Part shown: piece by piece, positions 24,301-32,021 of the stretch
Layout: every line of letters begins with the position of its first letter
How positions within the stretch are numbered: position 1 is the stretch's first letter
Virus record (IMG/VR): IMGVR_UViG_3300035682_000074
Span: 1-41,131 of that record
Source of the DNA: a virus
Length of the DNA stretch: 41,131 nt
Direction: 5' to 3' (one strand)
Notes under the pieces: model-generated
What the model saw: the letters and a program-made list of their open reading frames with translations, nothing else
What the model was told of the DNA's origin: nothing
The model's database searches: none
Made by a program: the position numbers and the translations under genes

Positions 24301-24884
24301 ATCTTGTCGTTCTCGGCTTTCTTGTTTAAGTTTAGCTCTCTATTTTTAGATTTCTCGAGTTCATACTGAAGATATGGTGCATTGCCTTGAGCCTGCTGAA
24401 GAGCCTGAATTCTTTCTGTTTCAGCGATTTCTCTTGGCGTAGTAGCGGGAGTTATTCTTTTAGCCCTGTTATCTACGATGGTTTTGAATATGTTTTCAAC
24501 CTGAGGCTGTTCCCCAACTTGACCCTCCGTAATGTCGCCCTTAGCTATCGCATCATCAACAATAGAACGGGCAGCATTGTTATAGATTGACTGTTTGTCT
24601 AGTCCAAGGCTACGAGCCTCACTTTGAGGCTTTAAAGGCTGCCGTGAAGGTGTAGCTTTTGCCGAAGGCCCGGAGGGTAATTGAGAAGCCGTAGATTCCT
24701 GCTTGGCCCGTGAAGGTTCTTGTGGAGATACCGCTTGTTCTTTTTTTTTTACTCCGTACTTCTTCTTAAAGTCGCCTACAACAAACTGAATAGCGTCATC
24801 CGATTCCTTATTAAACGACATCTTTTGTACGATGCCATCAAGTCTAGCTCTGTCTTGCTCGGATAAAATCAGTTCGTCTTCCAT
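15351..24884 (-). CDS. Giant polyvalent virion protein, 3177 aa, with HEIIH metallopeptidase motif
   Basis: The protein starts at ATG 24884, overlapping the upstream gene by TGATG, and spans 9.5 kb. Residues about 250-520 are alanine/glycine-rich and hydrophobic, like ejected internal virion proteins. H1051-E-I-I-H1055, within RVIRHEIIHPVID, matches a zinc metallopeptidase helix. A segment near 1905-1965 ends in LEFSAAGED. The C-terminal third has AARNIVDFSKGGK (about 2720), a membrane-like FFQYAVGIMGLVFYNIL span and PYMRYRYHI, resembling large polyvalent protein-associated domain 38 (LPD38). Such proteins are thought to be injected with the genome and act in the host early. The pieces between are not assigned. 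An A10 run lies at residues 48-51. Confidence 0.8.
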   Translation of the reverse strand: MEDELILSEQDRARLDGIVQKMSFNKESDDAIQFVVGDFKKKYGVKKKEQAVSPQEPSRAKQESTASQLPSGPSAKATPSRQPLKPQSEARSLGLDKQSIYNNAARSIVDDAIAKGDITEGQVGEQPQVENIFKTIVDNRAKRITPATTPREIAETERIQALQQAQGNAPYLQYELEKSKNRELNLNKKAENDKIWKELQQSVKGTILQAVPEGKKQDKEYLKKLETDLWLNEGVGMDLSGDKRFNDQNFAVDAAASLAKGARGIIKGLQSVVGVDVDPFGIPYKVSDALFDDEMRRNTTQFEQDFFDSIKDSEYSNAARIALNTTAQSAPIMLAAGASSLQNPMTGLAILSSLSAAQVYGEVKDEEWFKKLEPMGQLGYVGISGLAEGVGELAGARAATRALRGLAVDATKQASQKALSQYFKGLVYNGTLNVSENAIGEGITGVTQYVNDAVAQGTDATLDGAFDAFRRSAAAGVGMAGVLTAPTLAVEVPIVLANKMGRNFEVKKIDSAIKKRKEELLQAPTAEDRQVIASDILELTKRRNGEMKSSIQYFESMTPEDRATTYALSLELEDMAQQRVASEDEAAKDILASRMMDTYKQIKTISEGYDTTQEAGLPSPIVEGETVVEAQPIEGAGAETPQAGGVLQVPIEEGVEEVTTNYEAEVSQIADLPIFQQVQEGNFVDIKDADAAQEQILEAIGRISSMPEGIEREASIELLTELFDEIDYYDNKTEITAENITERVPVGAPKRVERPKAERVDKLPLQERLQFAPVRVGDERYGAISMLEVQPDGNVDVVTYRRAAPEEIKQNKGEKWGDDIVRIEQRRVVDAFPRLSDIEYVESIFDDSGRIMGARVRKRTPLGEDVSAQTFVILNRTEEIAKMSKVRETAEDANLALDLAIQGQIEQLGDIPQYDFEQAYEAVTRRVETKRKVEPKKRPAKAETKKQELTKDESDAKKNLEVLSIGGKLKGVSKKTSDVINRYLSVLFNLAPNVKLVVHYTQDSIDSTLAEEQRTGDTEGYYDAANNEIHILLEPTTDREISKNEFRVIRHEIIHPVIDALVAKDSLFANRLVNEIRKLVENAPDAISNTAAMRRMRVVLKSGDAKEIVTEFTAQFSDPELFDLLDQSPSFLDRVKNLINRILSHLGITKRIQNKKELLDFLTEMRNSFAAGKAVRLDKGALVRSALNKYQFSTREEKQTIIRRFMSEDTEVRVNIEDDIVPANEIQNLNPALSTVLPLIEKLSVKMKLPFVVVNDKKFNYASKVGFFNFPDLRTGTITDQMMPADAVEGFRKKGYNIPKGLKSDKYIVINAAARNVDQSIYGYSAVFVEMLKENSTNAFNAIMSSIVGAKRGADPIVNMAIDEYQQMIDIAQAEGLFGKLKGKKVYETVDLNDKEIREALAYTALADAFQTYIRDNFNENLADINSVKQVVEAAKPKLEEQLRPTPLTIQEFTVGSRLDDFANLLKSASEVPAFSDYKAQTIEEAKDRIIAALKAKVDNKENSADAIEMAKVMDEQSAVFKTGSISLNSSAITYAEEFYLAFGSKEYTYQAFGSPYNPGGYDGESGSFQVSIDALNKLKANAINQIASALSFSNIGNLRSKDTERTLKNNPIFGKLAALIPDNEYVSTYIKTEKPILNKLSQELLDKIEADAKEGVLYVRKSIGEYLGEAGAVESSFHKIKLDGGSITDASTGMPLSPRQEVDLSRFSVNIVKIVGKIAVKTFQDPNYMQNGISEYLIPDFKESLESILDEIGYDPSMPIFKVKTVNGLGGYKIFEAELGNEVSPETFFSEPRALLDEYIKIASGTDNNLEKRLKDIESKGAVSIADLEMTIADMGSRAMTESGLYDRTYSFPHVWQFPEDYMGLDVVPDEFDGDEGIGKKTNLKRDGLNDEYTINLYYDPTSNKITVAYESKIFKYQNVPPYLNAFPVFARTVELIPTMFPDIEYAALEFSAAGEDKMHPLYESFSKKVNEVLSKADKNSKEYKTALNIEEKSHKFDERTDGARRIALNNLAYVKKAGREFALKVHDETLIDDHYASLGVLYAIPNKSYEKYLEFMDREGAETEPEEIEKIMLQDFGAREVITLPEIEEKADAIGIDADEYVEEYISMFNAYGMRGETIFIPKIFTNLNSPTQFTKSAVQFSKRIKLSPLEESAEDVALDKVGKASYDSDKEYAERMKLFTSVQKNILSKNAWLDRQADIREALVDGSLDYVENLMTVRAGAQANATYLFNDAEKRIYKDLSRGEVEALDQIIFMRRVIQIDSNWDKRKEIAEGNLESFKEKMRIDIGAIDDLIKGEKNSPKPNKKFISELENDKMNIREQRDKLKDIASDYAERPKHPKGLNGEESIQAITAMERKLGATQFGKLNMRADAYFTEFRAVLKSYEVNGLIDEATYERFAKDDYEPRKFIEKIFEDLDDEVFQRAGTGLKQDVLKAIKEGSEGNLLMDSRMLLSLAYKSAESKRFQNIANAELASEITPDTADFARDANYIELPDGSAATDQYGNARVAPADKGFENVFYKERGKTRAFQLRSDMLEQWNDSNRSYFGAGSKLKRALSALSGAPILRIFATGYNITFGFGLVVPESLAVVLARGRVYGKDSFLPVALLKMAKDYAVGIYSKATDQDLARDYFAHGGGMSFMSQEFRPEYRFREKYKNKLEYTLAKRWDSVAKGIAFTGETFEIGIRLAVYKRMIENLKQQFPDLAKTKEGVEKIKFMAAAEARNIVDFSKGGKLTKDLDAVAPYLNVAFQATMSTFNGIKDNPEKFASKFFQYAVGIMGLVFYNILTYGDDDDYEDIDPYMRYRYHIILLPTKDKDGNRQYIRLKKVQSLLPLTVPLEMLAHSWASVINGKPKKFTDDEVRLAWENAADGLPFFVPGIDKSFDLMNRIPAAAVIAKSVFNYDSFRNATIVPEYIFGTVKPYAESRASDRVEFFYKAIAKASESELIPDISAPRLKAGVESIITSPTTNLLVGVGYGVLDLAARAATDVLNVEDVDLSQKQMEEKAGTRVTRELKGIKDNAQKVFVRSTNPNWRDYIRKQGVDKEIKMEESTEDFMVSEKLKSLAKKHKEQGHFDKNGKTYKEELNKVLSEVSPEKRERLGRKYFYTVLASESDKSLMSIRFADTQTEAARVFYDKFGKLEPEEFNDVMKDLREVGFRPNEEFYAVVRKLYTQKQNE

Positions 24885-26197
24885 CAGTACCTATATTTTG
24901 CTCTAAGGTCCGCAGGATTAGTCCCTGCGGGTGCCCCAGTAGCTCGTCCCGAAGATACGTCATTTCCAAATAAGAAATTGTAGGTGCGCGGGTCGTTCTT
25001 GCTTACTAAGTACTGCTGTAATGCGGCCACATCTTGAGCTGACGCATCATTAAATGCCGGTGAAGCCCCATCTTCAAAAACGTTAGAGGCATCATCTTCG
25101 CCCTGCTTGTATGACACATAAATTGTCCCATCTTTCTTTTTTCCAAACGATGTAATTTGTCGAGAGCCAGAATAAATGTTGCCTAGAGCCTGAAACTCTG
25201 TGCCGGTTTTAGGAGCCGTGGGTTGTTCTATATTGGTTCCAAGTCCACGCATAGTAACCTTAGCCGACTTGCCTTCTTCAAGTTGACGCTCAAATGGAGC
25301 GTGTAGCGTCTGTTTTCCGTCACCAAACATAAAGTCAGAACCACCCTTATTTCTATTTAGCGCGTCCTGTCGGGCTTCAAAAGGGCTAACGGAAGCTTCG
25401 GGTACAATTAGGTCTGTGTAGTTTTCTACCTCTCTTTGAAACGCAGATACCCATTCATTATAAAGAGGATTATCCATAATTCCATCAACTTCATTGTAGT
25501 CGGTAATCTCCCCGTTACTTCCAAGTTGCCTTCGAGTCAACCCAGACCAAATGGCTGCATTTTTTTGAGAATCGGGTTCGCGGAGCGTTGCCGCCGTGGT
25601 CTCTCTAATCCAATTAAGCCTGTCTTGCTCGTTGTACTTTCCAGTCTTAGGGTCAATAAAACTAAACTGAGCAGACTCATCCCAGTCCTTACGAAGTTTG
25701 CGTGCGAACTCAGTGGGGTTGGTGACCTTATAATCTATTCTTCGGTCTAATACAAATGGTTGTGAAGCCCTCGATATAATCTCATCTGCAGATAAAGATT
25801 CAGTATTATACTGAGAATAGATGTCCCTTGCATTGCGCCCCCCTAGATTAAATTTACTGGGGTCAGCCATAGCGCTTGTGGTTTCCTTTAATATGGACCC
25901 GGTATAGGCTACGCCCGCACCAGCAAGCTCGGAGTAATTTTGATATGCGCGTCCAAGAGCGGTTCTCCCCGACGGGGTATCATTCATCTCAAGGTCAATA
26001 GAAAGATTTTCTACGTCATCCCAAGCCTTTTGAACTTCAGGCCGAACGCCATCTAAAAGCTGTCCTTGCCTCTTGGTAAACTTACCTAAGTACTCAGCAA
26101 GTTGATTTTGCCGCTCACGCTCTTGCTCTTTTAATTGCCTAGCGTACCCAACTAAATCTGGGACATTAAGAGGTGTGGATATTGGAGTGACTGCCAT
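24884..26197 (-). CDS. Virion cargo or ejection-like protein, 437 aa
   Basis: The protein starts with MAVTPISTPLNVPDLVG and a charged helix (KEQERERQNQLAEYL), followed by long acidic helical segments and a Ser/Gly-rich C-terminus. It lacks membrane spans. It lies between the 287-aa cargo-like gene and the giant protein and is translationally coupled to both (1-nt stop/start overlaps), an arrangement expected for subunits assembled in the capsid together. No named domain recognised. Confidence 0.6.
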   Translation of the reverse strand: MAVTPISTPLNVPDLVGYARQLKEQERERQNQLAEYLGKFTKRQGQLLDGVRPEVQKAWDDVENLSIDLEMNDTPSGRTALGRAYQNYSELAGAGVAYTGSILKETTSAMADPSKFNLGGRNARDIYSQYNTESLSADEIISRASQPFVLDRRIDYKVTNPTEFARKLRKDWDESAQFSFIDPKTGKYNEQDRLNWIRETTAATLREPDSQKNAAIWSGLTRRQLGSNGEITDYNEVDGIMDNPLYNEWVSAFQREVENYTDLIVPEASVSPFEARQDALNRNKGGSDFMFGDGKQTLHAPFERQLEEGKSAKVTMRGLGTNIEQPTAPKTGTEFQALGNIYSGSRQITSFGKKKDGTIYVSYKQGEDDASNVFEDGASPAFNDASAQDVAALQQYLVSKNDPRTYNFLFGNDVSSGRATGAPAGTNPADLRAKYRY

Positions 26198-27060
26198 TAC
26201 TTCTGCTTATTGAATTTTTTTAACAACTGACGGAAGTAAACGCTTTCTTTGCTAAGCTTCTTTTGCTGCGCTGGGTTAAGAATAACTTCTCCGCCTGTCA
26301 TCTCGCCAATCTTTTTACCTTTCTTCACGATGTCAATTGGATTAGCCTTATGGTCAAACTTACCGCCTGTGACCATACCGCCATTTTCCATAGCCCGGCC
26401 GCGTAGTCCGAGCTCGTCAAAACCCCCTGATTCAGTTTCACCTATTGCCATTGAGCCTCCGTCGTCGTCCGACTCCTTCTTGCCTTTCCTTGTTCCGGAC
26501 GTTGCGTCCACAAGTGTCTTGGCCAAGCTTGAGGCTCCGGCAAAAAGATTCTGAGTGCCGCCAGAGCGTGCCGCACGAGTTTCATCGAGACGACTTTCAT
26601 AAAAATCAGTTCCTCTTTTAATGGCCCTTTCATCTGCCGCAGCAAGGTTTAGAGCAGCGTTTTGCTCACGGGCAATCTGCTGATTGTAAACATCTTGAGT
26701 AGCCTGCTGAGTACCCATAGCCAACGGCTGAAGGCCAGCAGCAACAGCTTGTGCGCCGCCAGACTGCAAGGCCTGAAGATATGTAGCGGAAGCTCTGTTT
26801 ATTTGGTCAATGTTTTGCTGCACAAGTGCTTGGTTTTGAGCGCTTTCAAACATCTCCCTATAGGAGGCCGGGGTGGCAGTAGACGGAGCCTTTAATTTTC
26901 TCTCGGCCGCCAATCCACCAACAAGCTCACCGGCGCCGACGACGCCTTGACCAATTGATAAAGCGCCTTGCGCTAGGGCGGGTATTGCCTTTAAGGCTCC
27001 TGCCAATAGCGCTCCACCCGCAATATATTTTTTAACTGGTTTTTGTTTTTTAGACTTCAT
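26197..27060 (-). CDS. Internal virion cargo protein (gp14-like layout), 287 aa
   Basis: The N-terminus is basic (MKSKKQKPVKKYIAGGALL), then a hydrophobic glycine-zipper-like segment (residues about 13-50, GALSIGQGVVGAGELVGGL), an alanine/glutamine-rich helical core and a C-terminal GEMTGGEVILNPAQQKK motif that I associate with cargo proteins of Bacteroidota phages. Short phage proteins with this layout are ejected to form a channel across the host envelope. The gene overlaps its downstream neighbour by 1 nt. Confidence 0.65.
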   Translation of the reverse strand: MKSKKQKPVKKYIAGGALLAGALKAIPALAQGALSIGQGVVGAGELVGGLAAERKLKAPSTATPASYREMFESAQNQALVQQNIDQINRASATYLQALQSGGAQAVAAGLQPLAMGTQQATQDVYNQQIAREQNAALNLAAADERAIKRGTDFYESRLDETRAARSGGTQNLFAGASSLAKTLVDATSGTRKGKKESDDDGGSMAIGETESGGFDELGLRGRAMENGGMVTGGKFDHKANPIDIVKKGKKIGEMTGGEVILNPAQQKKLSKESVYFRQLLKKFNKQK

Positions 27061-27064
27061 AATG

Positions 27065-27072
27065 CAAAGATA
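27065..27072 (-). promoter_or_regulatory. Possible -7 element TATCTTTG before the cargo gene
   Basis: On the minus strand, TATCTTTG occupies the 16-nt gap between the nozzle gene and the 287-aa gene. No TTG is found 20 nt upstream. The transcript would be almost leaderless. Weak candidate. Confidence 0.25.
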
Positions 27073-27076
27073 TTAT

Positions 27077-30000
27077 TTATTGTTGTCCTAGCTCGTTGTG
27101 TAGGTTGCTTTTAGAAAATATAGCGTTGACCGCATACATTTCCGTTTCGTTTATGTCGTTATTACTTAATCGAATCTTAAGGTAATAGTCCCTCATTTGG
27201 TCGCCCTCAATGGCTCCATTTCCAAGAGCCACAATAGTGTCACCATTTGCCACGCCAACGACTGCGGCGGAACAGCTAATTGTGGAAGAAGCAGTGATGC
27301 CAGTTACCGTAATTGCCAAGGGCACTAATGTAGAGCCAGAGACCTTAAATAAAGATGCTCCAATAGGGAAGGGGACAGCCCCAACTGGCGTCGTAAACGT
27401 AATGTTAGAGCCACTAACTCCACCCGCAGCGACGGCTCCAAGGACAAAGACCTCAGATGAGCCACTAAGGCTCGTAATAGTTGGGGTGCCAGTGTTGGCG
27501 CTAGAGTCCCTAGGGATGTAGGCGTAGTAGTAGCGCTCTTTCTTTTCGTAGTCTCCGTAAGGATAGAAAACGTCTTCTACCGTTACTGGCGTATTAGAGA
27601 TTGACGTAGACTGGTCTGTATTGCTTAGCGTGGCAGCCCAAGATGAGTCTCCTTCAATGCTCAGGGCCTCGTAGGCCTTTACCATTGAATTGTTTTGAGA
27701 CGATATGACCTCCACAACAGCGCCAAATGCAGAACCATAGTAAGTGGCTCTGTTTGCTGCGTCAGAGTGCAGATACATAACCCCAGACTTAAAGGTGTAT
27801 AACGCATCGTCTACGGAGGCAATAGCCTCAGGGCGATAAGAATACAAGGTGTTCCATACCCCTCCATTAATGTCGTACGCTGCGGTAAAGTCGCTTACAG
27901 TGCCCGTAGGCGAGCCAATTGTTCCGCTATAGCCAGCACAATCGTTGGTAAAGGAAAAATTACCTTGAGCCAAGTCAAACAGAATCGTTACAAAGAAGTC
28001 ATACGTTGAGTTCGTGGCAACGCCATAGATAAGTCCAGTCTGGCCGATGAACTCCTCGCCAACGTATGCTGGCTGTCCATCAACTAGCTTGTCCAAGAAG
28101 ACGATACAGTTTAAGCTGTCCTCGAACTCATCGCAGATGTCTTCAAAGTTCCTGATTTCCGTAGAGAAAGTAAACAAGTCATCATCATCAAATTCAACGT
28201 CAGCAATAACTCTATTGCCAGCAGCATTTGTTTGAACTCCATAAGAATATGTTAATACTCCATTGGTTACAGATACATCAGCTGATGTTATCAAATCTGC
28301 GGAAATAATATACTCATCTGATTCGTTGTCTACTCCGCCAATAACCTTCTGACGTGAAGTTAGTGTGGTGATATAACGGAAGTTCTCCTTGAAAAACGAA
28401 TCCATCTTAACCTCACTAATTAAAGTAATGCCATCTCGAGATATACGAATAATTTTTCCGCTACGAACATCTGCAAAATAAACTCGACCCCTGTCAAAGC
28501 CAAAAGATTCTGGGTTATTGTTGATTCCGTAGTCACCAAGATAGTAGTTCGGAACGCTAAAGACATTGCGAGAAATGGTGATTGCCTGACCGCCGTCAGA
28601 AGATTCAATTACATTTCGCCCAATAACGACATATCCAGCCTTGCGCTCTTGGAGTAAGTACATTCTGTCGTCGTCTCCAATTAGCTGTTTGATTGCCCCA
28701 AACCGATAGTCAAAGTCCTTGAAATTAGCAAGCGAAGGGTTAAAGGAAGACAAGCCAAGTCTGCTGTTTCCTATCAGGTATGGCTCAGAGTATACAACGG
28801 AGGCCTGATGGTAAGTTGTTTCCGCCTCTGGTATCACCGCGTGAACACGGCCAATAGAGGTGGACTTAGAAGAGAAAAAATCGCTTACGGAATAGTCCTC
28901 GATAAAGGACAGTTCAAAGTTGTTGGAATAGGCTTTTGCGCCCATCTTTAGAAGCCTAGGGCGATAATAGCTGTCCCCTTGGGAGAACTGAATAACTGCG
29001 TCTGAGCTATTAGATAAATTCAATGTGTAAGAACCAACGGAAAACGAACCACTAATAATTCTTGCGTAGAATACATAATTATAGATGCCATTTACCTGAG
29101 CATATACATTCCCGACAATTAATGTGTTTCCAGAGGCGGTAAGAACGTCTCCGGAATAGACAATAATGTCTGAGTAAAATATTAAGCCATCACCGTCAGC
29201 GACAACCGCAACGCTGAATGGACTAACTGTAGTCCTTTGACCTTGGTGAATTCCGTTTACTACGGGGAAGTTCTCTCCTATCTCGTAGAAAAACTGCTCC
29301 GACGCTGGTAGGTTTTGCCTGTAGACTTCAATAATGCATTGGTTTCTCCAGTTGTCTACCCCCGTGATAATGCTATAATTATCCCATTCGGTTTCTTCGC
29401 TCGAGCGAACGGCAATAAATTTACCCGTAGTATTAAATGTGTCCTCATCGCTAGTAAGGTCAAGGATTGGATTCGTGTCAATGTCGTTTATGAAATCAAA
29501 ATATCCAAGTACTTCAAGATTAATACTTGAGCGCTCTAGTTGTCCGTATTGTATTATTCTAAGTCTGTCTCCTCGCTGAAATGAATAATCAATGTCGGCA
29601 GAAAATAACTCTCTATAGGAATCATTCTTACCCTCAAGTGAGCGCAAGGACAGATAGGTGACCTCTTCGAATGAAGAAATGCCAGCAAATGGCTTTGCCT
29701 GAAGGTTTGTTGCCGTAAAGGCAGAGGTAATAGAGTATTGAAACTTATTAATAATAGTATTTATTGGCGCATAAACAGGCGCCCATTTCACCGCCCAAAG
29801 TGGGGCGTTGTGCTTTACCCTAAATACAGAGTTTACTCGGCCATACAAATCATTCTCAGATGCTCGGTTGTCAAACCATTTGACATACATATCCGAAACG
29901 GTCTGCACGCCCCCGTTCCTATTGAACTGGTCGTAGTATACAATTCCAAAGGAGTGAGTTGCGCCAGCCTTAAATGCTTGATACCCATCAACATCTCCCT

Positions 30001-32020
30001 TGGTTAATACATTGGAGTCAAAAGATACTGGCGGATTCTCTAAGTCTTCACTTTTAGTTAAAAACGTAGTATCGCCAGTTAATGGGAGAAAATCATTGTT
30101 GCCGGCGTTTGGAACAAATTCATCGTTGGATATATTGATTTCAGTAAATCCTCTATATGAATTATTATCTCCGGGATATATAATGGCCGGCGTGTTTACA
30201 AAATCTATTTGATTAAATAAAACATTTGTTGCGGGATATTTTTCACCAAGCGTGCGTCCCTTTGTAAACAAAGACTTAATCATTGAAAGTGGAACTATCA
30301 TATTCGTGACAGAATCCACAAGGCTAGATACGTTGAAATTATACCCAAGTTTAGCGGATAGCGCTGCACTAGTAATGCTCATCGTAAACCTTAAATTGTT
30401 TACAAGCGCCCCAGTATCGTCAGCAATCCGCAATTGACCTGAGCCAGCAAAAAACATCCACTTATTAGAATTGGTAGCCCCGGGCCCCAGTTCTTTTACT
30501 TTAGTAATTCTCGTAGCGTAATCAAAGTCCGTCACATCGGAGTCGAAAACTAAATTGTAGTTGCCAACAATGGCGGCCTTAATCATACTAATGATTTCTG
30601 CCTTTGTAGTTCCAGCTGGAACTTGAATTGTTTCGGATATAGACAATGGAGATGCCTTAACCTTAATTCCACCACCAATTGGAAGACTAGGCGTGCCAAT
30701 TTCAACGTATTGCTGCGTAATTCCAGCGTAGTCGCGGTCAGTTTGGGTAGCCTTATCCGTTTGCACCCACTGACAATAAACCTGGCCTCCGTCAACTGTG
30801 ATTCTACCTAAATTTAACGCAAACGTTATATTCAATATAGACTTCTCGGCAGTAACGCTTGGAATCGTGGTAATGTCAATATCAAATGCTTTTCTTCGCT
30901 GGGTATTGATTGCAGGCCCAGTTACTGATGGATATGTTACACTTATCGCATAATCTGTCGGCTGGGGGAAGTAATTTGGTATTACATCCACATCAGTTCG
31001 GATGTTAGGGTAGCCATCCGTATAGGCTCCCATTACAAGTCTGTTACCTACAATAGTCAGAGACTCAGCCGTCTGCGGTACGTTATCGTAGATTTTGTTT
31101 ACCTCGTCTTGAGATATGGGCGTGTACAGCTTAGTATTGTCAAATACAACTGATTGCGTAGATGAGTTTGAATTATTAAGAACGGTGGCAATTTCATAAA
31201 AGGCCCCGATGTTTCCATTCCTAGCAATGACAATAATTTCTTTAACGTCAGCCACGCTGTTCGGTACGCTGATGGTAAGGGTGTTGTCTTTAAGCTTTTC
31301 CTCTTCGCTAATGATTCCATCAAAAAACTGAGAAGCAGAAACAGCTAATTCAGAGTAAGGAGAAATGGCGGAGCGCTCACCGTCTTGATAGATGTACTGC
31401 GCAGCAAACTGAAAAGTAGACTTATAAAGATTATTTTGTAGAAGCGTTACGTTTGTTGAAAAAACAAATGTTGGCGCAGTCATAGGTGGCTGTTTGATTA
31501 CCGTTAAGCACGATAACTTCTCGGCGGCAGTACCAGTGGTAAATGCAGCGGGATACAGCCCCAAAAGAGCCCTTGTAACGTTGATTTTCTTCGGAGGGGT
31601 AATTCCCTCTGTAAAGTACAATAAAGTCTCGTCAGAGATGTTTTTAACGGCTGAAGCCCTAATGGTCGCGTAGCGCACAAACCCAAGAACAGAATCTCGG
31701 TAGATTAACTGCGACTCATTGGATGAGGAAGAGAAACGATAGACAGAATGGTTGTTGTTGGAGTTCCAAACAAAAAAGTAAATCTCCCCATCCTGAGTGT
31801 TAGCCAAACTGCCGATAACCTCATTGGTTCCAGCAGGCAGTCCATCACCACTCTTAAACGCAATAGCAGCATTGCCGTAAGCATTTTTGATTACACCACC
31901 ATCGCCGTCAACGTCAGCGGAAAAACGAACGTTTAGCGCGTCCGTCATTTCCGTTGCCGCCACCAATCTTACATCGTCCTCCTTATTGAGTGAGCGAGGA
32001 ATAAGTTTATCAATAGCCAT
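27077..32020 (-). CDS. Tail nozzle or muzzle protein, 1647 aa
   Basis: The protein begins MAIDKLIPRSLNKEDDVRLV, followed by EMTDALNVRFSADVDGDGG and a GNAAIAF strand: the opening I associate with nozzle/muzzle proteins of short-tailed phages, which start with a beta-propeller-like domain. The rest is beta-rich, with many aromatic and Asp/Ser/Thr residues and little helix. Length fits a crAss-like muzzle and exceeds T7 gp12 (about 800 aa). It would form the distal tip of the short tail through which DNA leaves. It directly follows the two ring proteins, the expected order in such tails. Confidence 0.68.
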   Translation of the reverse strand: MAIDKLIPRSLNKEDDVRLVAATEMTDALNVRFSADVDGDGGVIKNAYGNAAIAFKSGDGLPAGTNEVIGSLANTQDGEIYFFVWNSNNNHSVYRFSSSSNESQLIYRDSVLGFVRYATIRASAVKNISDETLLYFTEGITPPKKINVTRALLGLYPAAFTTGTAAEKLSCLTVIKQPPMTAPTFVFSTNVTLLQNNLYKSTFQFAAQYIYQDGERSAISPYSELAVSASQFFDGIISEEEKLKDNTLTISVPNSVADVKEIIVIARNGNIGAFYEIATVLNNSNSSTQSVVFDNTKLYTPISQDEVNKIYDNVPQTAESLTIVGNRLVMGAYTDGYPNIRTDVDVIPNYFPQPTDYAISVTYPSVTGPAINTQRRKAFDIDITTIPSVTAEKSILNITFALNLGRITVDGGQVYCQWVQTDKATQTDRDYAGITQQYVEIGTPSLPIGGGIKVKASPLSISETIQVPAGTTKAEIISMIKAAIVGNYNLVFDSDVTDFDYATRITKVKELGPGATNSNKWMFFAGSGQLRIADDTGALVNNLRFTMSITSAALSAKLGYNFNVSSLVDSVTNMIVPLSMIKSLFTKGRTLGEKYPATNVLFNQIDFVNTPAIIYPGDNNSYRGFTEINISNDEFVPNAGNNDFLPLTGDTTFLTKSEDLENPPVSFDSNVLTKGDVDGYQAFKAGATHSFGIVYYDQFNRNGGVQTVSDMYVKWFDNRASENDLYGRVNSVFRVKHNAPLWAVKWAPVYAPINTIINKFQYSITSAFTATNLQAKPFAGISSFEEVTYLSLRSLEGKNDSYRELFSADIDYSFQRGDRLRIIQYGQLERSSINLEVLGYFDFINDIDTNPILDLTSDEDTFNTTGKFIAVRSSEETEWDNYSIITGVDNWRNQCIIEVYRQNLPASEQFFYEIGENFPVVNGIHQGQRTTVSPFSVAVVADGDGLIFYSDIIVYSGDVLTASGNTLIVGNVYAQVNGIYNYVFYARIISGSFSVGSYTLNLSNSSDAVIQFSQGDSYYRPRLLKMGAKAYSNNFELSFIEDYSVSDFFSSKSTSIGRVHAVIPEAETTYHQASVVYSEPYLIGNSRLGLSSFNPSLANFKDFDYRFGAIKQLIGDDDRMYLLQERKAGYVVIGRNVIESSDGGQAITISRNVFSVPNYYLGDYGINNNPESFGFDRGRVYFADVRSGKIIRISRDGITLISEVKMDSFFKENFRYITTLTSRQKVIGGVDNESDEYIISADLITSADVSVTNGVLTYSYGVQTNAAGNRVIADVEFDDDDLFTFSTEIRNFEDICDEFEDSLNCIVFLDKLVDGQPAYVGEEFIGQTGLIYGVATNSTYDFFVTILFDLAQGNFSFTNDCAGYSGTIGSPTGTVSDFTAAYDINGGVWNTLYSYRPEAIASVDDALYTFKSGVMYLHSDAANRATYYGSAFGAVVEVISSQNNSMVKAYEALSIEGDSSWAATLSNTDQSTSISNTPVTVEDVFYPYGDYEKKERYYYAYIPRDSSANTGTPTITSLSGSSEVFVLGAVAAGGVSGSNITFTTPVGAVPFPIGASLFKVSGSTLVPLAITVTGITASSTISCSAAVVGVANGDTIVALGNGAIEGDQMRDYYLKIRLSNNDINETEMYAVNAIFSKSNLHNELGQQ

Positions 32021-32021
32021 A

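Noticed and set aside
15351-24884. Many open frames of 60-190 codons on the + strand inside the giant gene
   Set aside because: They lack A-rich leaders and motif content, and reflect the codon bias of the minus-strand gene. No known family is recognisable in them.
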